From the NCBI GenBank assembly GCA_934476545.1, contig CAKSOB010000050.1, forward strand, positions 1 to 10,267: a stretch of 10,267 nucleotides of DNA, written 5' to 3'. Shown here piece after piece: positions 1 to 6,780 of the stretch. The stretch comes from an uncultured Eubacteriales bacterium (GTDB taxonomy: Bacteria > Bacillota > Clostridia > Oscillospirales > Acutalibacteraceae). Positions within the stretch are counted from its first letter, which is position 1; every line of letters begins with the position of its first letter. A model generated the notes under the pieces. That model saw only the letters and a program-made list of their open reading frames with translations, did not search any database and had not been told where the DNA came from. The position numbers were made by a program, and so were the translations under genes.

Positions 1-3000
1 AGAGCAGAACCTAACCAAGCCCTTGGAGCAAGCCATGGGAACACTGGAAAATATGGATGAAATTTCCTCCACGTCCAGCGCCAACTACTCCATGGTGGTC
101 ATGCAGTTTACCTCGGAAGTTAATATGGACACCATCTCAGTAGATATTCTACAAAAAATCAACGGTATCTCCGACCAATGGGATGATACTATCGGAACCC
201 CATACATTTTAAAAATGAACCCTTCTATGATGCCGGTTTCCGTAGCAGCCGTTAATATGGAAGGGAAATCCGCCGCAGAGCTGTCTTCTTTTATGGACGA
301 TACCCTGATGAACCAACTGGAAGGAATCGCCGGTGTTGCCGGTGTTACCACTAGCGGTTCCGTTGACCAAACTGTTAATGTGGTTCTGAGCCAAAAGAAA
401 ATCAATGCTCTGAACAAGAAAATTCAGAAAGCCATCGACAATCAGTTTGCCGACGGCGAACAACAACTGGCAGACGGACAATCGCAAGTAGAATCCGGTA
501 AAGCGGAACTGGAATCTGGCAAAACAGAATTAGAACAAGGCAAGGAACAATTAGCCAACCAAACCGCAGAAGCCGGTACCCAACTGAATGAAAAGCAGTC
601 AGAAATTGATGACGGAAAAGCTCAAATCAATGCGCAGCTTTCCTCCATGGAAACACAGCTTGCCGAATTGGAGCAGCAGGAATCCAAACTGCAAGAAACA
701 CAGTCCACCATCACCCAGTTGGAATCCAGTAAAAAAGAGCTGACCGAAACCATTCATCAATTAAAAGAGCTGAAAACCACTGTTGCTTCTTTGGAAAAAG
801 CGGAGTCCCAGTTTAAATCCCAAATTGAATTGATCAATAAAAATGATAATTTGAGCGACAGTGAAAAAGAAGCTGCCAAACAGAAAATTTATGAAAGCGA
901 CGAGTACCGCCAAACGGTTGCCGGACTGGCAGCTATCGACGCACAGCTTGCCGCAATGGGCAGTGACCGCAACGGCATCGACTCTCTGATTGCACAATCG
1001 CAAGAAGGCTTGACTACCGTAAATAACGGACTGAACACCATTGACTCCTCCCTTGCAGAAATGGGAATGAAGCGCAGCGATATGTCCAACGCTCTAAACG
1101 AAATCACAAGCGGAAAAACACAAATTCAGCAAGCCAAGCAGCAGCTGAATGCTACCTTAGAGCAACTGAACAGCGGTGAAATTCAAGTAAAGCAAGCTAT
1201 GGAGAATTTGGAAAAGCAAAAAACCAAATCCATTTTCCAACTCAGCGATGCCTCTACTAAATTACTGTTGGGAGAAAGTACGCTGAATGCTTCCGCAAAA
1301 GAGATCGATTCCGGCTTGGAGCAGTTGGAACAAGCCAAAACCCAAGCCCATGAAAATGCAGACCTGACAAACATTATTACAATGGATACCGTTTCCAAGC
1401 TCTTGGCAGCGCAGAACTTCTCTATGCCTGCCGGTTATGTGGAAGAGGACGGTGTACAGTACCTTGTCAGTGTAGGCGATAAAATCACCTCCGAAGAGGA
1501 TTTAAACAATCTGGTTCTCTTGGATTTAAATTTGGATAGTATTGACCCAATTCGCTTATCGGATGTGGCAGACAGCTTCATCACAGACAACTCCGATTCT
1601 GTCTACGCCAACATCAACGGAGAGGACGGTATCCTGCTGACCTTCTCCAAGCAGTCCAATTATGCAACTGCGGATGTTTCCAATCATATTCAAGAAAAAT
1701 TTGATGATCTGTCCAAAGAATATGAAGGACTGACCTTTACTTCTCTGATGGACCAAGGCGATTACATTTACAGCATTATCGGTTCCATCTTGCAAAGCTT
1801 GATTCTGGGCGCTGTTTTTGCCATCATTATCTTGTTCCTGTTCCTGCGAGATATTAAACCAACCTTTATTATCTTATGCAGCATCCCCATCAGCGTCATC
1901 TTCGCCTTTGTGCTAATGTACTTCTCCGGCGTAACCCTGAACATGATTTCCATGTCCGGCTTGGCGATTGCCGTTGGTATGCTGGTAGATAACTCGGTGG
2001 TTGTTATCGAAAATATTTATCGCCTGCGAAACAAGGGTGTTTCCGCTATCAAATCCGCCATCATCGGCGCTTCTCAGGTAGCAGCTGCGATTGCCTCCTC
2101 CACCTTGACCACCATTTGTGTATTCCTTCCAATCGTCTTTGTAGAAGGCATTACCCGCCAACTTTTCACCGATATGGCACTGACCATGGGCTATGCGTTG
2201 ATGGCAAGCTTGATTGTTGCATTGACCTTGGTGCCTGCCATGTCCTCTCGGATGCTCCGAAACACAAAGCCAAAATCACACAAGTGGTTTGACAAAATGC
2301 TCAACGGCTATGAAAAATCCCTGCGATGGGCAATGCGCTTCAAGCCGGTGGTCTTAATTTTCGCTGTGGTTCTGCTTGTTGGCAGCGGCGCACTGGCAAT
2401 GGCAAAGGGCTTCGTCTTTATGCCGGAAACCACCGTAACAGAGTTAACGCTGGAATTGGAAATGCCGGAAACTGCCGTTCTGGCAGATACCAGAAAAACT
2501 TCTGACGAAGCGGTAAAACGCATTCGAGAAATTGAGGATGTAGACACCGTCGGCGCTATGCTTGCAAGCAAGAGCGGAATGCTCGGCTCCATGATGGGCT
2601 CCGACAATACCAGCGTGCGAAATGTTACCTTCTATATCACTTTAAAAGACGGCGTCCATAAAACCACCACCGAATTAACCAATGAAATTCTGGACGCTTG
2701 CTCCGATTTGGACGGAGAAATGAAAGAGTCCTCCACCTCCATGACCTCCTCTATGATGGGCGGCTTAAGCGACAGCAGTGTGGATATTCGTGTGTACGGT
2801 GAGGATTTGGACGCGCTGCAATCCGCTGCAAAACTGGTAGCAGAACAACTGGCTATGGTAGAAGGAACCAAGGATATTTCCGATGGCATCGAAGATACTG
2901 AGCCGGAAATCCACTTGATTGTAAATAAGAAAAAAGCCATGAAATACGGCTTAACCGTAGCGCAGGTTTACCAAAAGGTCAGCGAAGCACTGAATATGGA

Positions 3001-4000
3001 AGCAACTGCAACCAACGTTTCCTATGATGGCAACGATTACGATGTGGTCATCCAGAAAAAGAAAGCTACCTCTATGACACCGGATCAAATTCGGAATTAT
3101 AAGTTTACCGTAGAACAACAGGACGGCACCAAAAAGACTGTAAAACTCAGCAAAATTGCCGAGATTGTAGACACGGAAACACTCAGTTCCATCAAGCGTG
3201 TAGATCAAAAACGCTACATTGATGTTTCCGCTAAGGTAGACAGCGACCACAATATCAGCCTTGTAACGGAAGATGCGAAAAAGCAACTGGAAAATCTGGA
3301 GCTGCCAAGCGGCTGCCGCATTGAATTTGACGGCGGCAACGAGGACATCATGGCATCCATGAAGGACTTGGTGCAAATGCTGCTGTTGGGCGTTCTGCTG
3401 GTTTATCTGATCATGGTCGCTCAATTCCAATCTTTGAAGCATCCATTCATTGTTATGTTTACCATTCCTCTGGCGTTTACCGGCGGTCTGTTGGCACTGC
3501 TCGTTACCGGAATGGAAATCAGCGTTATCTCTATGATGGGCTTTGTTATGCTGTGCGGTATCATTGTAAACAACGGTATCGTACTGGTAGACTACATCAA
3601 CCAACTCCGGTTGGCAGGAATGCAAAAACGAGAAGCCATTGTAGATGCCGGCAAAACCCGTATGCGTCCGATTTTGATGACAACCATCACAACGGTACTG
3701 GGTCTATTGGTCATGGCATTGGGCATTGGCAGCGGCAACGAAATGATGCAGCCGGTTGCAGTCGTTTGCATTGGCGGTTTAATTTATGCTACCCTGTTGA
3801 CGCTGTATGTCATCCCGGTTATTTATGACCTGATGAACCGAAAAGATTTGAAGCGACTCAAGAAAGAAGATTTAGACACCATCAGTGAAAAAGCCTTAGA
3901 CTTAGAATTGGCTGCTCTGGAAGCAAAGCAAGGAAAACACACCGAGCAAGTACTGCCGGAAGCGCCAAAAGAAACAACTGACAAAACAGAAGAAAAATAA
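1..4000 (+). CDS. RND-family efflux permease with long coiled-coil insert (5' end missing)
   Basis: This is an inner-membrane RND exporter (AcrB/HAE-1 superfamily), expected to use ion-driven transport to move drugs or lipophilic compounds outward. The frame is open from the left edge; 1332 residues are visible, numbered here from base 2. The first residues (TKPLEQAMG.., then EISSTSS) match the start of the PN1 porter domain, so TM1 and about 60 residues are missing. Eleven TM segments are visible: TM2-TM6 from about residue 593, TM7 from about 780, and TM8-TM12 about 1126-1279. TM4 carries GMLVDNSVVVIENI (D663, N664), TM10 carries GIIVNNGIVLVDY (N1190, N1191), and the RMRPILMTT motif has R1222. 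About 310 residues (148-460), rich in Q, E, K and L, form a coiled coil inserted in the PN2 region, just before the conserved LLAAQNFSMPAG motif. This makes the protein about 300 residues longer than AcrB (about 1050). A charged cytoplasmic tail of about 50 residues ends the protein. The TAA stop is at 3998-4000. Family is certain; substrate is unknown. Confidence 0.95.
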   Translation, partial: EQNLTKPLEQAMGTLENMDEISSTSSANYSMVVMQFTSEVNMDTISVDILQKINGISDQWDDTIGTPYILKMNPSMMPVSVAAVNMEGKSAAELSSFMDDTLMNQLEGIAGVAGVTTSGSVDQTVNVVLSQKKINALNKKIQKAIDNQFADGEQQLADGQSQVESGKAELESGKTELEQGKEQLANQTAEAGTQLNEKQSEIDDGKAQINAQLSSMETQLAELEQQESKLQETQSTITQLESSKKELTETIHQLKELKTTVASLEKAESQFKSQIELINKNDNLSDSEKEAAKQKIYESDEYRQTVAGLAAIDAQLAAMGSDRNGIDSLIAQSQEGLTTVNNGLNTIDSSLAEMGMKRSDMSNALNEITSGKTQIQQAKQQLNATLEQLNSGEIQVKQAMENLEKQKTKSIFQLSDASTKLLLGESTLNASAKEIDSGLEQLEQAKTQAHENADLTNIITMDTVSKLLAAQNFSMPAGYVEEDGVQYLVSVGDKITSEEDLNNLVLLDLNLDSIDPIRLSDVADSFITDNSDSVYANINGEDGILLTFSKQSNYATADVSNHIQEKFDDLSKEYEGLTFTSLMDQGDYIYSIIGSILQSLILGAVFAIIILFLFLRDIKPTFIILCSIPISVIFAFVLMYFSGVTLNMISMSGLAIAVGMLVDNSVVVIENIYRLRNKGVSAIKSAIIGASQVAAAIASSTLTTICVFLPIVFVEGITRQLFTDMALTMGYALMASLIVALTLVPAMSSRMLRNTKPKSHKWFDKMLNGYEKSLRWAMRFKPVVLIFAVVLLVGSGALAMAKGFVFMPETTVTELTLELEMPETAVLADTRKTSDEAVKRIREIEDVDTVGAMLASKSGMLGSMMGSDNTSVRNVTFYITLKDGVHKTTTELTNEILDACSDLDGEMKESSTSMTSSMMGGLSDSSVDIRVYGEDLDALQSAAKLVAEQLAMVEGTKDISDGIEDTEPEIHLIVNKKKAMKYGLTVAQVYQKVSEALNMEATATNVSYDGNDYDVVIQKKKATSMTPDQIRNYKFTVEQQDGTKKTVKLSKIAEIVDTETLSSIKRVDQKRYIDVSAKVDSDHNISLVTEDAKKQLENLELPSGCRIEFDGGNEDIMASMKDLVQMLLLGVLLVYLIMVAQFQSLKHPFIVMFTIPLAFTGGLLALLVTGMEISVISMMGFVMLCGIIVNNGIVLVDYINQLRLAGMQKREAIVDAGKTRMRPILMTTITTVLGLLVMALGIGSGNEMMQPVAVVCIGGLIYATLLTLYVIPVIYDLMNRKDLKRLKKEDLDTISEKALDLELAALEAKQGKHTEQVLPEAPKETTDKTEEK
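443..1363 (+). repeat. Coiled-coil coding segment with heptad-like repeats inside the RND gene
   Basis: This in-frame segment encodes an almost purely helical stretch with few hydrophobics beyond heptad positions. Near its start three 7-residue units follow each other (SGKAELE, SGKTELE, QGKEQLA), and similar DGK/SGK units recur later (DDGKAQI, TSGKTQI, DSGLEQL). A polar turn around INKNDNLSDSEKEA (visible residues about 278-291) divides it into two long arms, which suggests an antiparallel helical hairpin. Glycine-containing breaks such as AAMGSDRNG and AEMGMKRSD occur in the second arm, so the hairpin may be kinked. Similar G-x-x-x-L periodic coils are known from YhgE/Pip proteins and some MmpL transporters; that link is by resemblance only. 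Confidence 0.8.
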
Positions 4001-4003
4001 CCT

Positions 4004-4046
4004 CCTCCCCTAACGGAATTCCAAATTCCCGTTGGGGGATTTTCTT
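4004..4046 (+). terminator. Rho-independent terminator after the RND gene
   Basis: Starting four bases after the RND stop codon, an imperfect inverted repeat has its left arm at 4004-4020 (CCTCCCCTAACGGAATT) and its right arm at 4024-4039 (AATTCCCGTTGGGGGA). The stem has one bulged C and G-T pairs, with a loop of about 3 bases. A T-rich tail (TTTTCTTTT) follows. This should end the RND transcript, so the ZIP gene downstream probably has its own promoter or depends on readthrough. Confidence 0.8.
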
Positions 4047-4080
4047 TTCACCTTTTTTCTCCTTCGGAATAGATTGGTAT

Positions 4081-4088
4081 GAGGAGGT
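4081..4088 (+). promoter_or_regulatory. Ribosome binding site of the ZIP gene
   Basis: GAGGAGGT lies 5 bases before the ATG at 4094 and selects it as the start. The in-frame ATG at 4079 overlaps this site and has no Shine-Dalgarno sequence of its own, so it is unlikely to be used. Confidence 0.85.
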
Positions 4089-4093
4089 GCAAC

Positions 4094-4897
4094 ATGAACA
4101 TCGTTGTTCTTATGGCGCTGATTGCAACGCTATGCACTTGGGCTGTTACTGCCTTAGGCGCTGCAACGGTTGTCTTTTTCAAATCTCCCAGTCCGAAAAT
4201 TCTCAACGGAATGCTGGGCTTTGCCGCCGGCGTAATGATTGCCGCCAGCTTTTGGTCCTTGTTACAGCCTGCCATCGAACGCGCGGAGGCAAGTAGCGTA
4301 ATTCCCGCCTACATCGTAGCGACATTGGGCTTCCTATGCGGCGCGCTCTTTTTGTGGGGATCGGACAAAGTGGTTTCCTATGCCCGCAGAAACGCCAACA
4401 ATTCGATTGGGCAGCCATCGGAGCGCACCAACCGTATCATCATGCTGGTGCTGTCCATCACCCTTCACAACATTCCGGAAGGACTGGCTGTGGGCGTTGC
4501 CTTTGGTACGCTGCAAAGCGGAACAGCTTCTATGGAAGGGTGGATGGGCGCCATCACCATCGCCATGGGCATCGGCTTGCAAAATTTTCCGGAAGGTGCG
4601 GCTGTTTCTTTACCTCTCCGCCGAGAAGGACTTTCCCGCCGAAAGAGCTTTTTCTTTGGGCAGGCTTCCGGCATTGTAGAGCCGATCGCCGGTGTAATCG
4701 GTGCGCTGTTGGTGGTTACCATGGAATCTATTTTACCCTATGCGCTGTCCTTTGCCGCAGGCGCCATGATTTTGGTTGCGGTGCATGAGCTGATTCCCGA
4801 ATGCCAACAAAACCAAAAAGACCAGCCCTATTTTGCCACCATGGGCATTATTGCCGGCTTTGCTGTCATGATGCTGTTGGATGTCATGCTGGGGTAA
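4094..4897 (+). CDS. ZIP family divalent metal transporter (GufA-like)
   Basis: This is a membrane transporter for divalent metal ions such as zinc, probably importing them; the exact metal cannot be read from the sequence. The 267-residue protein has eight predicted TM helices, the usual ZIP length and topology. The metal-site signatures are present: HNIPEG in TM4 (H125, N126, E129) and QNFPEG in TM5 (Q163, N164, E167), followed by the typical AVSLPLRREG. E196 in TM6 (GIVEPIAG) and H231-E232 in TM7 (VAVHELIPE) also match family positions. TM2 has the small-residue and Met pattern GFAAGVMIAASF. A short polar loop between TM3 and TM4 (about residues 95-114) replaces the His-rich loop of eukaryotic ZIPs. 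The start is the ATG 5 bases after GAGGAGGT. The gene is flanked by terminators on both sides, so it probably forms its own transcription unit. No metalloregulator operator was recognised upstream. Confidence 0.93.
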   Translation: MNIVVLMALIATLCTWAVTALGAATVVFFKSPSPKILNGMLGFAAGVMIAASFWSLLQPAIERAEASSVIPAYIVATLGFLCGALFLWGSDKVVSYARRNANNSIGQPSERTNRIIMLVLSITLHNIPEGLAVGVAFGTLQSGTASMEGWMGAITIAMGIGLQNFPEGAAVSLPLRREGLSRRKSFFFGQASGIVEPIAGVIGALLVVTMESILPYALSFAAGAMILVAVHELIPECQQNQKDQPYFATMGIIAGFAVMMLLDVMLG

Positions 4898-4901
4898 CAA
4901 A

Positions 4902-4958
4902 GAAACCCGCAAAAAAGCGCCCTCTGAATCATCAGAGAGCGCCTTGCGGGTTCTTTTT
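4902..4958. terminator. Probable bidirectional terminator between convergent genes
   Basis: A long stem-loop sits between the ZIP stop codon (4895-4897) and the stop codon of the minus-strand operon (4957-4959). The left arm runs about 4902-4927 (GAAACCCGC, A-run, GCGCCCTCTGA), the loop is ATCA at 4928-4931, and the right arm is about 4932-4952 (TCAGAGAGCGCC, TTGCGGGTTC). There is one mismatch and an asymmetric internal loop at the A-run. A T-tract (TTCTTTTT) follows on the plus strand, and a T-rich TTTCTTTG follows on the minus strand. It can therefore end both transcripts. Confidence 0.85.
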
Positions 4959-5580
4959 ATGTTGTTTGGAATGCAATCTTCTTTATGTCATAGCAAGAAA
5001 GGTAACGAGTATGATGATAGGTATTCCCTCTGTTTTCCAGTGTCAAATCCACACGAACTACATTTTCCGGATATTCCGGTGTATCCAATCCTTTGTTGGG
5101 ATTGCTAAACTGTAAGGATTGAATGGTTGCATCCATGTAGACTGCCTGATCAAACTTCCAGTCTACCGAATCCACAACTCCGACAGCATTGTAGTGGACA
5201 TCCAACAACCCATCTTTTTGATAAATCGCAATAGAACTTCCGGTGCGATCCGTCAGATAAATTGTATTGTCCTGCACCACCATCGGTAATCTATTGGGAT
5301 TTTGAAAATCCTCATTATCCTGCGTTTGCGGTTCTCGCTCCACATCGCCTTGGGCGCTGACCACCAATCCGGTGATCTTGTCCAAAATCAAATCCGCTAC
5401 CTGCTGGGACTGTTCCACATCCCGAATCCGGTAATAAGTATTCAGGGAGGTGGCAACGATTTGAAAAGTTCCCACGGCAAATAGGGCAATCAACACAAAA
5501 GTGACAATCAATTCTACCAGTGTGGCACCCCGTCGGCTTTTTAAAATCCGACGACTTTTTCGCAATCGGCATTTTCTCAC
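4957..5580 (-). CDS. Prepilin-type minor pilin, PilW/GspJ-like
   Basis: This is a type IV pilus or type II secretion-like pseudopilin, 207 residues long, and the last gene of the minus-strand operon. A very basic leader of 18 residues (rich in Arg and Lys) ends in the class III prepilin signal RRG/ATLVE. Cleavage is expected after G18, with the conserved Glu+5 at E23 and a hydrophobic helix at about 24-45 (LIVTFVLIALFAVG). The following YYRIRDVEQSQQVADLILDKI helix and the beta-rich C-terminal part, with alternating polar and hydrophobic strands, fit the PilW/GspJ/ComGF class better than a major pilin. That class assignment is by pattern only. The start is GTG at 5578-5580, preceded by AAGGAGGG at a suitable distance. 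An ATG overlapping this GTG is out of frame and runs straight into TGA. The stop TAA lies 4 bases from the terminator hairpin. Confidence 0.85.
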   Translation of the reverse strand: MRKCRLRKSRRILKSRRGATLVELIVTFVLIALFAVGTFQIVATSLNTYYRIRDVEQSQQVADLILDKITGLVVSAQGDVEREPQTQDNEDFQNPNRLPMVVQDNTIYLTDRTGSSIAIYQKDGLLDVHYNAVGVVDSVDWKFDQAVYMDATIQSLQFSNPNKGLDTPEYPENVVRVDLTLENRGNTYHHTRYLSCYDIKKIAFQTT

Positions 5581-5586
5581 ATTGCA

Positions 5587-5594
5587 CCCTCCTT
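5587..5594 (-). promoter_or_regulatory. Ribosome binding site for the PilW-like gene (GTG start)
   Basis: On the minus strand AAGGAGGG stands 6 bases before GTG (TGCAAT spacer). It decides for the GTG at 5578-5580 over other in-frame codons and lies within the 31-base gap after the PilV-like gene. Confidence 0.8.
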
Positions 5595-5611
5595 TCTCAA
5601 TTGAAAACCGG

Positions 5612-6016
5612 TCATGGCTGTGTATTCCCGTTGGAATCGGTTTCTACATAATACCGATAGATTCCGTTTTCATGGGTGTACTTTTGTAGTTTTGCTTTAG
5701 GCAACTCCAATCCATTCGGAAGATTAGAAGCATTGTTTTTTGCATCTGTTTTTTCCTGATTCAACACAAGCGAAATGGTCGTGGTAATTTCCGCTGTCGT
5801 TCCCTCCGTCCGTTTGTCAGGACTTTTATAGTAGTCTACCTGAAAGGTTTGATCTGCATCAATCATGGCATTGCTGCGATTGGTCAGATTGACTGCCGTA
5901 CTGACAATCAGGCTAAACGCACCCATCATCATGACAACGACCAAAAAGGCAATGAGAACCTCTACCATGGAAACGCCGCTTTTTTGCCGGAGAACCCGAG
6001 TTATTTTCTTTCGCAT
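5612..6016 (-). CDS. Prepilin-type minor pilin, PilV/GspI-like
   Basis: This is a small pseudopilin of 134 residues. The N-terminus MRKKITRVLRQKSG/VSMVEVL is a classical prepilin leader: a basic 14-residue peptide, cleavage after G14 and Glu+5 at E19. A hydrophobic helix with a run of methionines follows (IAFLVVVMMMGAFSLIVSTAV). The MVEVLIAFLVV form of the helix resembles PilV/GspI proteins. The soluble domain is short (about 90 residues) and ends in a polar tail (SNGNTQP). The ATG at 6014-6016 is preceded by AAGGAGG. It is expected to be processed by a prepilin peptidase, not encoded here, and inserted in the pilus or pseudopilus. It lies 12 bases after the PilX-like gene and 31 before the PilW-like gene, so co-transcription is very likely. 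Confidence 0.85.
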   Translation of the reverse strand: MRKKITRVLRQKSGVSMVEVLIAFLVVVMMMGAFSLIVSTAVNLTNRSNAMIDADQTFQVDYYKSPDKRTEGTTAEITTTISLVLNQEKTDAKNNASNLPNGLELPKAKLQKYTHENGIYRYYVETDSNGNTQP

Positions 6017-6023
6017 AGCGTCG

Positions 6024-6031
6024 CCTCCTTA
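6024..6031 (-). promoter_or_regulatory. Stop codon fused to ribosome binding site (TAAGGAGG)
   Basis: Read on the minus strand, the TAA stop of the PilX-like gene runs directly into AAGGAGG, giving TAAGGAGG. The next gene's ATG follows 7 bases later. Terminating ribosomes would sit on the initiation site of the PilV-like gene, which favours translational coupling. Confidence 0.8.
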
Positions 6032-6748
6032 GAATCGTTCTGCTTTCGTAAATGTCCATCTTTCTTCCGGGTTAATCTCCAAATTTTTGGGATTACTCTT
6101 ACTTCTTGGAGAACACTTTGAATAATAGGTTTTCACAGTTTCCACTGTTCCGTCGTCTTTTGTTTCATCTGTTGAGGATTCCAGTGCATACTCCTTATCG
6201 GAAGCAATCTGAATGTCGTACACCGTGGTTACGGTGGACTCCTCTTTCCCCTTGCGACAAGTAACCTGCACATACAGTTGATCTAAAGAAGTGGTACGGT
6301 CTGCGATTGCCGTATTGGTCCAATAGAGCAGTACCTCTGCATCATCCAACACATTAGTACCATTTTCGGTTAAACCGGAAACATCAAAGTAACGGTACGC
6401 AGCAGCTTCATCGTGATTGACTTCCTTCCCATGATAATAAGGCCAGTTATCCTCCTGCCAAAGATTGATTCGTAAATAAGACCACAGCGGATATGTGTCG
6501 CTCTCCAATGCCTGCTGCTCGTCCTTAAAGGAATCAAAGTGCGGCGCAGTGATTTCCTGCTCCAATTCCAAACTGATATTCTCTGCCATTTCCCGGCATT
6601 GCACCTCAGATTGCTGATTCAGCGAGGTTGCAAAAAAGGAATAACCGGCTAGCAGCAACAGAAGGCTAAGCATGGTGACAACCATCATAATGACAATGGC
6701 AATCAGCAGTGCGGAGCCATCTTTTTGTTTTACTGCTTTTTTCAGCAT
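6029..6748 (-). CDS. PilX/GspK-like minor pilin without Glu+5
   Basis: This 239-residue protein has a short basic N-terminus (MLKKAVKQKDG) followed by SALLIAIVIMMVVTM and further leucines, a single hydrophobic helix at about residues 12-38. The arrangement resembles a prepilin leader cut after G11, but position +5 is Ile instead of Glu. PilX and GspK types, and other tip pseudopilins, are known to lack this Glu. The rest is hydrophilic: an amphipathic helix (QCREMAENISLELEQEI), then mixed beta strands including LDQLYVQVTCRKGKEESTV. The preferred start is ATG at 6746-6748, which has AAGGAGGG 7 bases upstream. An ATG 12 codons earlier (6782-6784) overlaps the previous gene's stop as ATGA but has no ribosome binding site. 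Calling it PilX-like rests on this N-terminus and on its place in the operon. Confidence 0.75.
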   Translation of the reverse strand: MLKKAVKQKDGSALLIAIVIMMVVTMLSLLLLLAGYSFFATSLNQQSEVQCREMAENISLELEQEITAPHFDSFKDEQQALESDTYPLWSYLRINLWQEDNWPYYHGKEVNHDEAAAYRYFDVSGLTENGTNVLDDAEVLLYWTNTAIADRTTSLDQLYVQVTCRKGKEESTVTTVYDIQIASDKEYALESSTDETKDDGTVETVKTYYSKCSPRSKSNPKNLEINPEERWTFTKAERF

Positions 6749-6755
6749 TCCCTGT

Positions 6756-6763
6756 CCCTCCTT
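6756..6763 (-). promoter_or_regulatory. Ribosome binding site deciding the PilX-like start
   Basis: On the minus strand AAGGAGGG precedes ATG at 6746-6748 by 7 bases (ACAGGGA). It lies inside the possible 12-codon N-terminal extension and is the main reason to prefer the shorter protein. No comparable site precedes the ATG at 6782-6784. Confidence 0.8.
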
Positions 6764-6780
6764 TTGGAAAATTGGATTTC

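Noticed and set aside
443..1363. A separate gene or fusion partner (YhgE/Pip-like) inserted in the RND gene
   Set aside because: The frame is continuous, conserved RND sequence resumes directly after it, and there are no TM segments or start signals in the insert, so it is an internal domain of one protein.
2951..3625. Long open frame of 224 codons on the minus strand inside the RND gene
   Set aside because: It lies wholly antisense to conserved RND TM8-TM11 and upstream porter sequence, its product is rich in His, Gln and Asn as expected for a shadow frame, and no ribosome binding site or family motif was seen.
4045..4080. Possible promoter for the ZIP gene (TTTTCA and TAGATT)
   Set aside because: The hexamers match the consensus poorly and the spacing is about 19 bases. 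The gap is short and partly taken by the terminator tail, so a promoter cannot be supported by sequence alone.
4336..4788. Plus-strand open frame of 150 codons within the ZIP gene
   Set aside because: It is out of frame with a clear ZIP protein, and its product is rich in Arg, His and Cys with no recognisable motif.
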